A stretch of 64,000 nt of DNA. Origin: an uncultured cyanobacterium. GTDB taxonomy: Bacteria > Cyanobacteriota > Vampirovibrionia > Vampirovibrionales > JAGQHJ01. Both the position numbers and the translations under genes were made by a program. Each line of letters opens with the position of its first letter. Within the stretch, counting starts at the first letter, position 1. Shown piece by piece: positions 28,519-38,402 of this stretch. The notes beneath the pieces are model-generated. The model was not told the DNA's origin. It worked only from the letters and a program-made list of their open reading frames with translations, and did no database searches. The stretch covers positions 26,804-90,803 of the forward strand of contig CALAJO010000025.1 of the NCBI GenBank assembly GCA_937922745.1. The letters are read 5' to 3'.

Positions 28519-29154
28519 ATGATGATGAATCGTAAGTTGCTGCTTTGTTGCGCATTTGTGGTTGCTGCCGTGGGGAGCCAGTCGGCATTAACGGGTGTTG
28601 CGGAAACGGATGCCCTGATGAAACAGGAAGCAACCGAGCCGGTCAGCACCCTTCAGTTGCAGACCCAAAAATTCGGTGGCTTGCCGGAACCTGCGTTATT
28701 GCGCCATATGCAGCCACAGCTTCACAATAACTACATGCAGAAAAGCAAGTCCCTGCGGGACAATATGACGAAGGCGTTGAATTACCTGGATACTTTAAAA
28801 TCACGTCCCCCGCGTTTGCAGCACCTTAGCGCCATTGAAGCGGATATTATCCTGGATTGGAGCCTGCTGGAAGCCAAATTAACGCCACAGGAAACGCAAT
28901 TCCAGTCTTACCAGTTGATGAGCCACGTCGTGCAGGATATGCAATCCGTAGTGGCGTATTGGATCACGGCGGAACGGATGAAGCGGAAACTTCACAGCAC
29001 TGCCCAGGAGTCCCGGGCGAATGCGCAAGTGGTGCTGGCCAAAGTCGAGAAAATCAAACTGGCCTTAAAGCAATTGGACGAAATGGAGCGGCTAAAGCAG
29101 GAGTTGAACGCCGAGATTCCCAGTGAGCAGGCGCTGCCAAACCGCCCACTTTAA
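28519..29154 (+). CDS. Hypothetical secreted helical protein
   Basis: MMMNRKLLLCCAFVVAAVGSQSALT signal-like start, helical remainder; start approximate. Confidence 0.5.
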   Translation: MMMNRKLLLCCAFVVAAVGSQSALTGVAETDALMKQEATEPVSTLQLQTQKFGGLPEPALLRHMQPQLHNNYMQKSKSLRDNMTKALNYLDTLKSRPPRLQHLSAIEADIILDWSLLEAKLTPQETQFQSYQLMSHVVQDMQSVVAYWITAERMKRKLHSTAQESRANAQVVLAKVEKIKLALKQLDEMERLKQELNAEIPSEQALPNRPL

Positions 29155-30197
29155 TCCCGGTAGGATGCCGGCGGGATAAACCGCAGAGTCGCATGACTTA
29201 AGGAGTGATCCGTCTTGGGGTTGCCCAGGGAAGTCGCAGCCCACTTGGAGCGGGAACGGCTTTTCTCAACCAGGGCTTCTAATGGCGAGGGGTGCCATTG
29301 CAAGGACATCTTCCCGTTACGACTGATCCGCACCACGCGGAAGGCGTTGGGATATTCCACCAGGGCCGGCGACGTAACGTAATAAACGCCATTATCCTTT
29401 TTAATTCGGGCGGAATGGTAGTGGCCCGCGAAATACGCGACCACGTTAGGGTAGGCGTCAATCAGTGCCTTAAGCTTGTCGGCATCCGGTTTTACAATAT
29501 GGTGCGACTCGCTATGGAAAGGCTCAACCAGAGGGAAGTGCGAAGCCATAATCACCATTTGCCGGCCTTTTCGGGCCGCTTCCAGCTCTTGCTTAATCCA
29601 ATCCAGTTGGGCTTGCGGGACAGCGCCGTTTGCCGTGATCTTCTCATCCGTTGTGCCGTCCAGCACCAGCAGCCGAATCCAGGGCTCCGGGAACACGGTG
29701 TAATAGCTTTTGCCCGCTTCACTGGGGAACACGGAATATCCGCCCTGCTTTCGGTATGTATCGATGGTATCCTGCTTGACCATGCCCGGCTTTACACCCA
29801 CATCGTGATTGCCCAGCACCATAAAATAAGGGATTTTGTTGTAATTTTTCAGATATTGAAAGAAGGCGGCAAAATGCTCTGGCTTCGGCGTATTCACCGA
29901 ATCCCCGGTAAACAGAAGGAAGTCCATTCCGGGTATGGATTGAAGCGTTGTCAGCGCAGTCTGGAACAACGTGCCGGAATCCTTAAACAAGCGTCGTGAG
30001 TTGTCTTCGCCATTGGCATCAATATGCACATCCGAGAAATGGGCAAATTGAACCACGTCCTCTGCCTGATTACCTGCGGCCACACTTTTTTGGCCGGGTA
30101 GACCCAACAGCAGGAGAAACGTGACGGTAAGGCTTAAGGACAGGAAAAGAAACGGGAGGAGTCGGGTTAACGGGGATGGTTTTGGCATGCGTTCCAC
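29151..30197 (-). CDS. Secreted calcineurin-like metallophosphoesterase
   Basis: QFAHFSDVHID, FTGDSVN, LGNHDV, ASHFPL, GHYHSA motifs. Confidence 0.92.
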   Translation of the reverse strand: MERMPKPSPLTRLLPFLFLSLSLTVTFLLLLGLPGQKSVAAGNQAEDVVQFAHFSDVHIDANGEDNSRRLFKDSGTLFQTALTTLQSIPGMDFLLFTGDSVNTPKPEHFAAFFQYLKNYNKIPYFMVLGNHDVGVKPGMVKQDTIDTYRKQGGYSVFPSEAGKSYYTVFPEPWIRLLVLDGTTDEKITANGAVPQAQLDWIKQELEAARKGRQMVIMASHFPLVEPFHSESHHIVKPDADKLKALIDAYPNVVAYFAGHYHSARIKKDNGVYYVTSPALVEYPNAFRVVRISRNGKMSLQWHPSPLEALVEKSRSRSKWAATSLGNPKTDHSLSHATLRFIPPASYRD

Positions 30198-30220
30198 TCT
30201 CTTTGCTTTGTTGATAAACG

Positions 30221-30928
30221 TTAAGACTGCGGCTCGACTGAATGGTTCCGAATATGATTTTGAACCATTTGATGGGCCTGTTCCAATAATGCTGAATGAG
30301 CTAAGCCTTGGCTTTGAACCAACTGAATCAATGTCTCATCATTCAATACGGCCTGGTAACATCGTTTACGGTTGTCTTCCGTCCCTATTTCCGCTTGGAT
30401 CTGACGCCGGGCGGTTCGCAGGATCTCCATATACGGGCTTACCCAGGGGCCCAGGAGAGACGCGATACTTTCCCGAAGGTGGCGGATAAACATCGGGCTG
30501 GCTCCGCCGGTAAACAAGGCTATCTTCAGGTCGTCATATTCAATGAGGCCAGGCACGATAAAGCTGCTATCCTGCACGCCATGGGTTGCGCTGTTAACGT
30601 CTATTCCCAACCGTTGGGCTTCATCGGCAATGTGTCGGTTTAGCTGCGCGTCGTTGGTGCAGGCAAACACATAATCCGCATTCAGCGAGGCCAATTCGGA
30701 CACGTCAAAGGCGTGCTTTTCTATCGTAACTGGGGGCTGGTTGGCAAGGAGGGCCATAAACTCGGGGGAAACACTTGTCGAAATACATGTTATCCGGCAG
30801 CCTGTCTTGAGCAGTCGCTCCAACTTGCGTGTGGCGACTTTGCCCGCACCGATAATCAATATATGTTTGCCGCACAGGTTGAGCCCGACGGGATAGAAGT
30901 AAGGATTAATAGTCCCGCTGGCAGACAT
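30221..30928 (-). CDS. Precorrin-2 dehydrogenase/sirohydrochlorin ferrochelatase (Met8-like)
   Basis: GKHILIIGAGKVATRKLERLLKTGCRIT; FTGGASPMFIRHLRESI. Confidence 0.88.
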   Translation of the reverse strand: MSASGTINPYFYPVGLNLCGKHILIIGAGKVATRKLERLLKTGCRITCISTSVSPEFMALLANQPPVTIEKHAFDVSELASLNADYVFACTNDAQLNRHIADEAQRLGIDVNSATHGVQDSSFIVPGLIEYDDLKIALFTGGASPMFIRHLRESIASLLGPWVSPYMEILRTARRQIQAEIGTEDNRKRCYQAVLNDETLIQLVQSQGLAHSALLEQAHQMVQNHIRNHSVEPQS

Positions 30929-31984
30929 AATCGGTCAGATAGTGCAAGGAAGCCTTGTAGGGGCTGTCCTCAAGAAAATCGATATGGGCGCGCGCTTCAT
31001 CGGTAAATCGTCTGGCAAGCGCCATCGTCTTTTCCAGCGCATCCGCGGTTTCCAGCAAGTCAAACAGTTCATCCTGCACGGCGCGCTGATGCTCCGAGTT
31101 GTCTTCTGCATGAAAAATCGCCTCGATGCGGGATACCAGGCGATCAAGCTCCGCCGAGCCCGGCGCGAAACTTTCCAGCGCCAGGAGGATTGGGGCATTC
31201 AGCAGGCCGTTTTTCATATCGTCCAGCACCGGTTTGCCCAGCCGCTCCGAAGAACTGGTGTAGTCCAGCAGGTCGTCAATAATCTGGAAGGCGATGCCGA
31301 ATTTCTCCCCAAACAGGCGCAAATCCTCAATCCGCTCTTCCGGCAAACGGTTAATCACCCCGGCGGACTCGCAGCAAGCCGCATAAAGGGCCGCCGTCTT
31401 GCAGATGGATTTTTTGTAATAGCTGTCCCAGGTGGTTTCGATGTCGTAGCTGGTGCGGATCTGTTCCACCTCTCCCTCGCAGAGGTTGGCTAACACCTGC
31501 GCGAAAATGGAAACCAGGCGGCACTGGTTCAGCCGAGACAATTTGAGACTGGCCTGGGCCAACAGGTAATCCCCGCTGAGGATGGAAACGCGGTTGCCCC
31601 ACTCCACACGCACTGTGGGCCGTCCACGGCGAATATCGGCATCATCCAGCACATCATCGTGCAGTAATGTGGCAACATGGATGAGTTCCGCAACGGCGGC
31701 CGTTTCAATATGGGAGGTTCCGATCTCCCCGCATGCGCCGGAGGCCAGCAGGGTCAGCAAGGGGCGCATCAGCTTGCCGTTGTTTTGCAGGGAGTGATGA
31801 ATGGTTTTGACGAGCAGCTCGGTTTCCGGGGTCACAATTTCCAGCAGGCTTGCCTGCACCTTCAGCAAATCCGATTTAACGGGAGTGTAGATGCGTTCAA
31901 TCATATCGGATCGGGTTAGGGTAGAACCAAGCTGTGCTTGCGCCATGTGAGCCACTCTTCCTATCAGCGGTGTTAATGTCATTA
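30906..31984 (-). CDS. Polyprenyl (trans-isoprenyl) diphosphate synthase
   Basis: LLHDDVLDDADIRRGRPT and FQIIDDLLDYT Asp-rich motifs; start approximate. Confidence 0.94.
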
Positions 31985-32048
31985 TCCTGAAGAAATCCGG
32001 CCTCGTCAAAAATTCTTTTTGTGACGCCCTGGGGTCTGTTGTGTCAAA

Positions 32049-34022
32049 ATGGGGGCGGAAGGGATGTTACCGCGGATGAGAACGGATATGGAGACGACCA
32101 CTTTACAGCCTGTAATATCGTGCGCTTGCCAATTTATTTCCCTGCCCACCGCTACGGATGAGGAGGCCTGCCTGCTTCCCCGCATTCAGTCCCTGTTGCA
32201 AGAGGGCACAGCGTTATCCGAGATTCTGGTGGTTTGCCCGGATGCGGGTGTGGCCCAGCTGTGGTCTGAACGACTCAGGCTCCACCAACTCCCGGTTTGG
32301 GGACAGCCTGACGCACAACTGGAACAGGATATGCTGCTGTTCAGACATCTGTTGCGCTGGCGATTACAGGTGAGTGCTTTGGAAGGCCAGCCTTTCGAGC
32401 AGGCCTATACGCATCCGGACAGCCTGGATACGATGATGCAGATCTTGCGGCTGGAGGGCATTCCCTATTCCTCCGTTAAAGCCCCTTATGCCCAGCTTAG
32501 AGAGGATGATCAGGTTGCATCCCTGCTTTCTCGCCTGGAACGGCTGTATCTGTTGCCGGCGGAAGATGGGCTTGGCTGGTTGCAACAGGCGTTAGCCCAC
32601 CACCTGTTTGGTAACCGAGCGGATGCCTTTAACGCCATGATGCGGCAGTTTGCGGCAACGGTGGAAACGCAAGGGTTATCGCAATTTATCCCGCTTGAGG
32701 AAGTGCTTCACCAATTTGAACCATTCAAAGCCAATTTTGCCGTTAACCCTTACCCAGAGGGGATTCGGGTAGGCTCAATCGACGCGGCTGACGGTATTGA
32801 TGCAACCCATGTCTTGATTCCCCAGCTTCACAAGCTTTTTAAGCATCTCCAGCCAGAGTCGGCGTTCGCGCAGTTGAAAATGCTGGTTACCCAGGCAGAA
32901 AGCGTTATGGCAACCGTAACGGCTAGCGAATCCGTTTGGTGGGAAGAGGCCCAGGCTCGCCAATGGCTGGTTGAGAATAACTGGCAGGAAGTGGCGTGGA
33001 AGCCGGCCCAGCGATCTTTGCCGGCGTGGTTAAATACCGCTTCGCCATGGTTGGATTACCAGCCCGTAGAAGCCAGGCCCGTCCTGGATGATGGGCAAAC
33101 GCTCGCCCTGTCCCCGTCGTCGATTGAAACTTACCTTACCTGCCCCCGGCGATTTTTCTACCAAACCCTGCTTCAGCTTTACGACGATGCCTCCTCGCCC
33201 CAGGCAACGGTTGGGATATTGATCCACCGGATCCTGGAGGTGTTCAACCGCAATTATGCAACGGCGGGCTACACGCTGGAAAACCTGATAGCGCTGACCA
33301 ATAGCCTCTTTGCCGAGAATGAAATGGGTTCGTTCGTACAAAAAGACTTGAACCTGTTAGCCGGCTTTAGTCCGTTGCAACGACAGCAGATCCACAGCCA
33401 TATTTTGGCTTCATTCCAGGATATGGCAGCAAAGGGCTACTTCGAAATCCGGTTTGAGCAGTTGCATATCGAAACCGAATTGGAGATCCCGCTGCCGAGC
33501 AGCAGGCTTAACCTTTCCCTCAAGGGGCGTGCGGATTTGATTCGGGAAAAGCCGGATGACACCGTGGAGATTGTGGACTATAAAACAACCAAGGCCAAGT
33601 ATACCAGCGTGGGTTACGACTACAACATCAAGCCGCTCCAGCAGGCGCTGGAAGCCCTGGATTGGGATGAACCGGATCCTCATGCCCGGTACGGCAGACG
33701 GGAATACCAGCTCCCCCTGTACTGGTTGATGGCCCAGAACCTGCCCAGCTTTGAAGGCAAGCGAACCCATGTGACGCTTCAGACAGTCAGACCATCTGGG
33801 CCGGGAGGCACGGTAAATGGGGCCATTAGCCTGACGCTACAGCATGTGGACTTGCAGCAGGGCGCGGAGAATTTGCGTCTGCTCCTGGAAAAAGGATTGG
33901 TTGAGCCTTTAGAAGCCTGTAGCGGTTTTGCCGCGCTGGGCAAGCGGGAGTTCAATTGCGGCGGGTGCAGCTACAACACCATCTGCGAAGGGCCCGCCCA
34001 AGGCGAAGAGGGGGACGAATGA
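32049..34022 (+). CDS. PD-(D/E)XK (AddB/RecB-type) nuclease with Fe-S Cys motif and degenerate helicase-2-like segment
   Basis: TYLTCPRRFFYQ, EIVDYKTTKAKY, YQLPLYWLMA, CGGCSYNTIC. Confidence 0.85.
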   Translation: MGAEGMLPRMRTDMETTTLQPVISCACQFISLPTATDEEACLLPRIQSLLQEGTALSEILVVCPDAGVAQLWSERLRLHQLPVWGQPDAQLEQDMLLFRHLLRWRLQVSALEGQPFEQAYTHPDSLDTMMQILRLEGIPYSSVKAPYAQLREDDQVASLLSRLERLYLLPAEDGLGWLQQALAHHLFGNRADAFNAMMRQFAATVETQGLSQFIPLEEVLHQFEPFKANFAVNPYPEGIRVGSIDAADGIDATHVLIPQLHKLFKHLQPESAFAQLKMLVTQAESVMATVTASESVWWEEAQARQWLVENNWQEVAWKPAQRSLPAWLNTASPWLDYQPVEARPVLDDGQTLALSPSSIETYLTCPRRFFYQTLLQLYDDASSPQATVGILIHRILEVFNRNYATAGYTLENLIALTNSLFAENEMGSFVQKDLNLLAGFSPLQRQQIHSHILASFQDMAAKGYFEIRFEQLHIETELEIPLPSSRLNLSLKGRADLIREKPDDTVEIVDYKTTKAKYTSVGYDYNIKPLQQALEALDWDEPDPHARYGRREYQLPLYWLMAQNLPSFEGKRTHVTLQTVRPSGPGGTVNGAISLTLQHVDLQQGAENLRLLLEKGLVEPLEACSGFAALGKREFNCGGCSYNTICEGPAQGEEGDE

Positions 34023-36697
34023 AACAGCTTCTCCTCACGTTTCCCCAGGCGGATGCCCTGACGGAAGGGCTGAATGAAGAACAACTGGCTGCCGTAATGT
34101 CGCCGGTTGATTCGGCAACGCAAGTGCTGGCCGGGGCCGGGACGGGCAAGACGGAACTGATTACCCGGCGGTTCGCCAAGCTGACCCGGGATTTAGCATC
34201 CGGTGGCGATGAGGCGGATCCTACGGAGCGGCTCTGGGTTTCCACCTTTACGGACAAGGCGGCCCAGGAAATGCGCGAGCGGATTGCATCCTACCTTATG
34301 CAGGCGTCCGGGATGCCTTTAAGCGGTAAGGCCTGGATTGGGACGTTTCATAGTTTGTGTAACCGCATCCTGCAACAGCAGATTGAGAAGTTGCCCCATC
34401 TGGCGGAGTACCAGCTCTTGACGGATGTGGAGCTGGAGCTGCTCCGGGAGCGGCTCATCCAACTTCTGCTCCATGCGGATTCGGAAGCCCTGCAAGCGTT
34501 GCTGAACACCGATGAGCTTCCCTGCGATGGGCATTGCCTGGATCAGGATAACCTGGCGGCGCTGGATCTGGTGAATTACGAGGGCTTTTTTACCGAAGTT
34601 GTCTTTAACATCGTCCCTCGGCTGAAGGCTTCCGGCTTATCCCCACAGGCGTTTTACCATCAGGCCCGTGAGCAGGCCCGGCAACTGACCGGCCTGATTG
34701 AAGGGATGCGTCCGCCGACACCGCTTGCGGAGCATGAGGACTACGCCGCTTATTGGGAGCGCCAGTTAAAGCCCATCAGCCACGATCGCTTCCACTTTAT
34801 GCCGAACGACTGGCTTGTGGAGGTAGAAGCGCAAAAATCCCTCGCCAAGGGCAAGGAGCCTCCAACGGCCTTAGCCTTGATGCGGGAGCATTTGAAGGAT
34901 TTCTACAAGCATGGCTACTTTGTGGCCTACAACGGCAGGAAGCGCTCTGCGCCCTTTTCCGAGCCTGTTGTGGACTTTAGCGAACAGCGGGCCATCCTGG
35001 CGTTGGAAGAAAAGCTCATTGAGATTGTGGCGGCCGTGTATGCCCTGTATCAGCGTTTGTTAAGGCTGGAGCGGGCTTGCGACTTTGACGACCTGATCCA
35101 GGAAGTGATTGTGCTGCTGGAGAACCGTGCGGATGTAAGGCAGTACTACCAAAGGTTTTTTGCCCACTTTATGGTGGATGAATTCCAGGACTCCAACGGC
35201 AGCCAGCTCCGGCTCATCCAGCTTTTAAGCGGCCATAACCCCCATATCACGGTGGTTGGAGATACCAAGCAATCCATCTACGGTTTCCGCTTTGCGGAGC
35301 CGGAAAACCTGCATGTCCTGTTCCAGGATATCCCGGCTGCGCGGTATATCCCATTAAAGACCAATTACCGCTCAATCAAGCCCATTCTGGATGTGGCCAA
35401 CCGTGTGACGGCGATGATGTCGCTCCCCCAGGATGAATCCCTGCACCCTTGTGAAGCTAATACGGTTGAGTCACCACAGGCCGTTACCTGGTTGTCTCTG
35501 GCGCAAACAACCGCCGTGGGTGAAGCCAAGGGGACGGAAATTCGCTGGATTTCGGAAACCATTGCCCGCTTGTTAAGCCAGGATGCTTACGCCCCCAATG
35601 ATATCGCCGTCCTGGTCCGGGATCACCGCAAGGCCTTGCAGCTGGAAGCCGCGCTGGACCAATTCGGCATTCCCGCCATTCGGCAACGTAACCTGGGATT
35701 TTTCCAGAATAATGTCATTCAGCAGGCAGTTTCACTATTAGAGCTGGCTGAAAACCCTCATCAGGATTTTGCTTTAATCACGCTGCTGCAACAAAAACTC
35801 ACACACCACGAACTTTATCGGCTCTCATTAATTCGCCAGAGTTTGAAACTGCATTTTGCCGCTACCAATTTTTCGTACTACGAAACCGTGAACCACTTGG
35901 TGCGCAATCCGGCGCAGGTTCCGCCCGATTTAAGTCATTTGATGGGGATTCTGGCCTTCCTGGTGGAAGCCCTGGATCAGTTCCAGATCCTGAAGCACCA
36001 GCTTGGCCCGGAACATCTCTTCCTGGCGATGCTCCAGCGCTTCCCGCTCATCTCTGCGGCCGGGCTGGCGACGCCCAAGGGGCAAAAAGATTTCAGGCAA
36101 TTGGAATTGTTGAAGAACATGCTTTTCCACTGGAGCAGCCGCTCCCGTGAGCCGTTAACGCTGGAGAACGCATTGGTGCTGATTCATCGCTACCAGGCTA
36201 AGAATGACCTGGATATCCCGGTGGCGGAAGAAGGATTTTACCAAAATGCCGTCCGATTGCTTACCATTCACGGTTCTAAAGGGCTGCAATTCCCCGTGGT
36301 TTTCTATGCCGGGGTGGATACCTACAAGAAAAGCCGCCACGAGGGTCAGCTGACGGTGGATCCCCAGTATCCCGGCAAAATGGGGTTTGGCTTGTTCCTG
36401 AACAAGTTTGGAAACGAAAAGACCCTGAAAAAACTGGTTTATGATATGGCTTGGAAAATCCCGCGCACGCAGGAAGAAGAGCTACGCTTGTTCTATGTCG
36501 GTGTCACTCGGGCGAAGGAGCGCCTGTACCTGTCTTCTTGGGGTCAGTCCTTTCCCTACATGAACCCTGTTTTCTTTGAGGATTTGCCGATCGGTGCCGT
36601 GACTGAAACCGATCTGGATTGGATGAGCATGGCGGAAAGGCGTCATCTGACACAACAATTCCAGGCGGAGTATTTCTATAACCCGCTGGAACCTTGA
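34019..36697 (+). CDS. UvrD/Rep-type superfamily 1 helicase
   Basis: VLAGAGTGKTELITRR Walker A; VDEFQDSNGSQL; GDTKQSIYGFRFAEP; LTIHGSKGLQFPVVF; LRLFYVGVTRAKERLYLS; ATGA overlap with upstream nuclease. Confidence 0.95.
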   Translation: MKQLLLTFPQADALTEGLNEEQLAAVMSPVDSATQVLAGAGTGKTELITRRFAKLTRDLASGGDEADPTERLWVSTFTDKAAQEMRERIASYLMQASGMPLSGKAWIGTFHSLCNRILQQQIEKLPHLAEYQLLTDVELELLRERLIQLLLHADSEALQALLNTDELPCDGHCLDQDNLAALDLVNYEGFFTEVVFNIVPRLKASGLSPQAFYHQAREQARQLTGLIEGMRPPTPLAEHEDYAAYWERQLKPISHDRFHFMPNDWLVEVEAQKSLAKGKEPPTALALMREHLKDFYKHGYFVAYNGRKRSAPFSEPVVDFSEQRAILALEEKLIEIVAAVYALYQRLLRLERACDFDDLIQEVIVLLENRADVRQYYQRFFAHFMVDEFQDSNGSQLRLIQLLSGHNPHITVVGDTKQSIYGFRFAEPENLHVLFQDIPAARYIPLKTNYRSIKPILDVANRVTAMMSLPQDESLHPCEANTVESPQAVTWLSLAQTTAVGEAKGTEIRWISETIARLLSQDAYAPNDIAVLVRDHRKALQLEAALDQFGIPAIRQRNLGFFQNNVIQQAVSLLELAENPHQDFALITLLQQKLTHHELYRLSLIRQSLKLHFAATNFSYYETVNHLVRNPAQVPPDLSHLMGILAFLVEALDQFQILKHQLGPEHLFLAMLQRFPLISAAGLATPKGQKDFRQLELLKNMLFHWSSRSREPLTLENALVLIHRYQAKNDLDIPVAEEGFYQNAVRLLTIHGSKGLQFPVVFYAGVDTYKKSRHEGQLTVDPQYPGKMGFGLFLNKFGNEKTLKKLVYDMAWKIPRTQEEELRLFYVGVTRAKERLYLSSWGQSFPYMNPVFFEDLPIGAVTETDLDWMSMAERRHLTQQFQAEYFYNPLEP

Positions 36698-36805
36698 TTC
36701 CACCTCGAAATCGATCTTGTCAAAATAAGTTTGAATTTAATTGCAATAATGTTGCATTAGTGATACGATAATCAAACATTGCACAGCACACTTGTTTGAG
36801 GATCG

Positions 36806-37072
36806 ATGTTTAGCCAAATCCTTCAAGCCGCCCATGATTCGGGCGGGGAAATTCTCGTACAGATTAAGGGGAATCCCTGTGAGCAGTATCGCGGGCGTAT
36901 CCAGGATCTGACGGATCAGTTTTTCACTCTGTTCCATAGTGGGATGGCGGGCGGCGTCTTATGGGCATTTAAGCAAGAGGATATTGCCTTTTGCGGCTTA
37001 GTTGTGAATCCACCAGCTGATTTACCCCTGGGTTTCGTCCCGGAAGACCTGCCGAGCGATAAAGCCCCCTAA
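36806..37072 (+). CDS. Small protein, possible Sm/SH3-like beta barrel
   Basis: ILVQIKGNPCEQYRGRIQDLTDQFFTLFHSG...GGVLWAFKQEDIAFCGLVV; fold assignment is inference. Confidence 0.5.
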   Translation: MFSQILQAAHDSGGEILVQIKGNPCEQYRGRIQDLTDQFFTLFHSGMAGGVLWAFKQEDIAFCGLVVNPPADLPLGFVPEDLPSDKAP

Positions 37073-37144
37073 GGCTTGTTCCGAAGCGGCACAAGCCCGT
37101 ATCAAGTTTACTCATTAACAACCTTAATAAAGAAAGGCCCCGCC

Positions 37145-37753
37145 ATGAAAGCAAAATTATTTGTCAGAAACCTTAGTTGGTCTGTAACGGAAGACGACCT
37201 TTACGCGCTGTTTAGCGAAGTTGGCACAGTTTCATCGGTGAGGATACCGACCCGGAGGGAGGATGGAAAGCCGCGCGGGTTTGCTTTCGTGGAGATGGCA
37301 ACCCCAGAGAACGGGGATAAGGCAGTTCGGGAGTTGAATGGGACGTTATTCCACAACCGGGACCTGGTGGTGGCCTTCCAGGAGGATAATCGGGCCGGGG
37401 TGGAAAGCAGCAGCCCGGTTCGGAACGCCAAACTGTTTGTGAGAAACTTGCCTCCGGCAATAACGGAGACGCGTTTACAAGAGGTTTTTCGCCAGGTGGG
37501 CACGGTGCAATCGGTAAAAATCCCGTTCGACCGGGAGTCGGGAGAGCCCAGGCAGTTTGGCTTTGTGGAAATGGCTTCGGCGGATGAAGCCCAAAAGGCA
37601 ATGGAACGCCTTAACCATACCCTTTTGGAAGGGAAGGAATTGATTGTCGATTTTCAGGACCCCAACCGAAACCGCAACAAGCCGCCGCGTAGCAACAACC
37701 GCTTCCAGAATTACGGCGGTGAGCGTTCTACAGGGTATGCCGATCGATGGTAG
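37145..37753 (+). CDS. RNA-binding protein with two tandem RRM domains
   Basis: RNP2/RNP1 pairs KLFVRNLS/RGFAFVEM and KLFVRNLP/RQFGFVEM. Confidence 0.95.
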   Translation: MKAKLFVRNLSWSVTEDDLYALFSEVGTVSSVRIPTRREDGKPRGFAFVEMATPENGDKAVRELNGTLFHNRDLVVAFQEDNRAGVESSSPVRNAKLFVRNLPPAITETRLQEVFRQVGTVQSVKIPFDRESGEPRQFGFVEMASADEAQKAMERLNHTLLEGKELIVDFQDPNRNRNKPPRSNNRFQNYGGERSTGYADRW

Positions 37754-37808
37754 TCTCTTGATAAACACCTCTGTTCGTCCCAATATGTTGCTGACAGGAT
37801 GCGGACGG

Positions 37809-38258
37809 ATGACGGCTTACATCGACTATGCAATCGGCCTTTTAAAAGACAAGGGGTTTCGGATTACGAAACCCCGTCGGCTTGTCGTGGAATTGTTAGA
37901 TGCTTCCAGGGAGGCTCTCTCCGCTTATGAGATTAAGGACTTGCTGGAAGCCAACGGGGAAAAAGTCGATACGGTCAGCGTCTACCGGATATTGCAATGC
38001 CTGGAGGAGAACCGACTGGTGCATCGGGTCCTGACTTCCGGCAAGGTGAAAAAATGCATGTTGGAGCATGAGGAGCAATGTTCCCTGGCACAGGAGGAGC
38101 ATTGCCACCACCTGCTGATTTGCAAGGCGTGCGACGCGATAGAAGAGGTGCATTGTCCGGGGACGCGCGTCCTGGTGGATGCGCTTGAAGCGCAATCGCG
38201 GTTCAAAATCCAAAGCCATAACATGGAATTTATCGGGTTATGCGCGCAGTGCGTCTAA
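37809..38258 (+). CDS. Fur family transcriptional regulator
   Basis: GFRITKPRRLVVELL...VYRILQCLEENRLVHRV...HCHHLLICKACDAIEEV. Confidence 0.9.
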   Translation: MTAYIDYAIGLLKDKGFRITKPRRLVVELLDASREALSAYEIKDLLEANGEKVDTVSVYRILQCLEENRLVHRVLTSGKVKKCMLEHEEQCSLAQEEHCHHLLICKACDAIEEVHCPGTRVLVDALEAQSRFKIQSHNMEFIGLCAQCV

Positions 38259-38402
38259 AACGCTGCGTTCTGCTCGGTTCTGCGGAGCCCATTTTGTGCC
38301 CGCCGAAGGAAATGACAATTCACATACAAAAACTTTTATTGAAGATTCACCATACTTGTAGAATCATGACACTTGATGCCCTGCAATGGAGTTTATCCCG
38401 GC

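Noticed and set aside
30221-30928. Full CysG siroheme synthase
   Set aside because: Only the Met8-like N-terminal domain is present; no methyltransferase domain follows.
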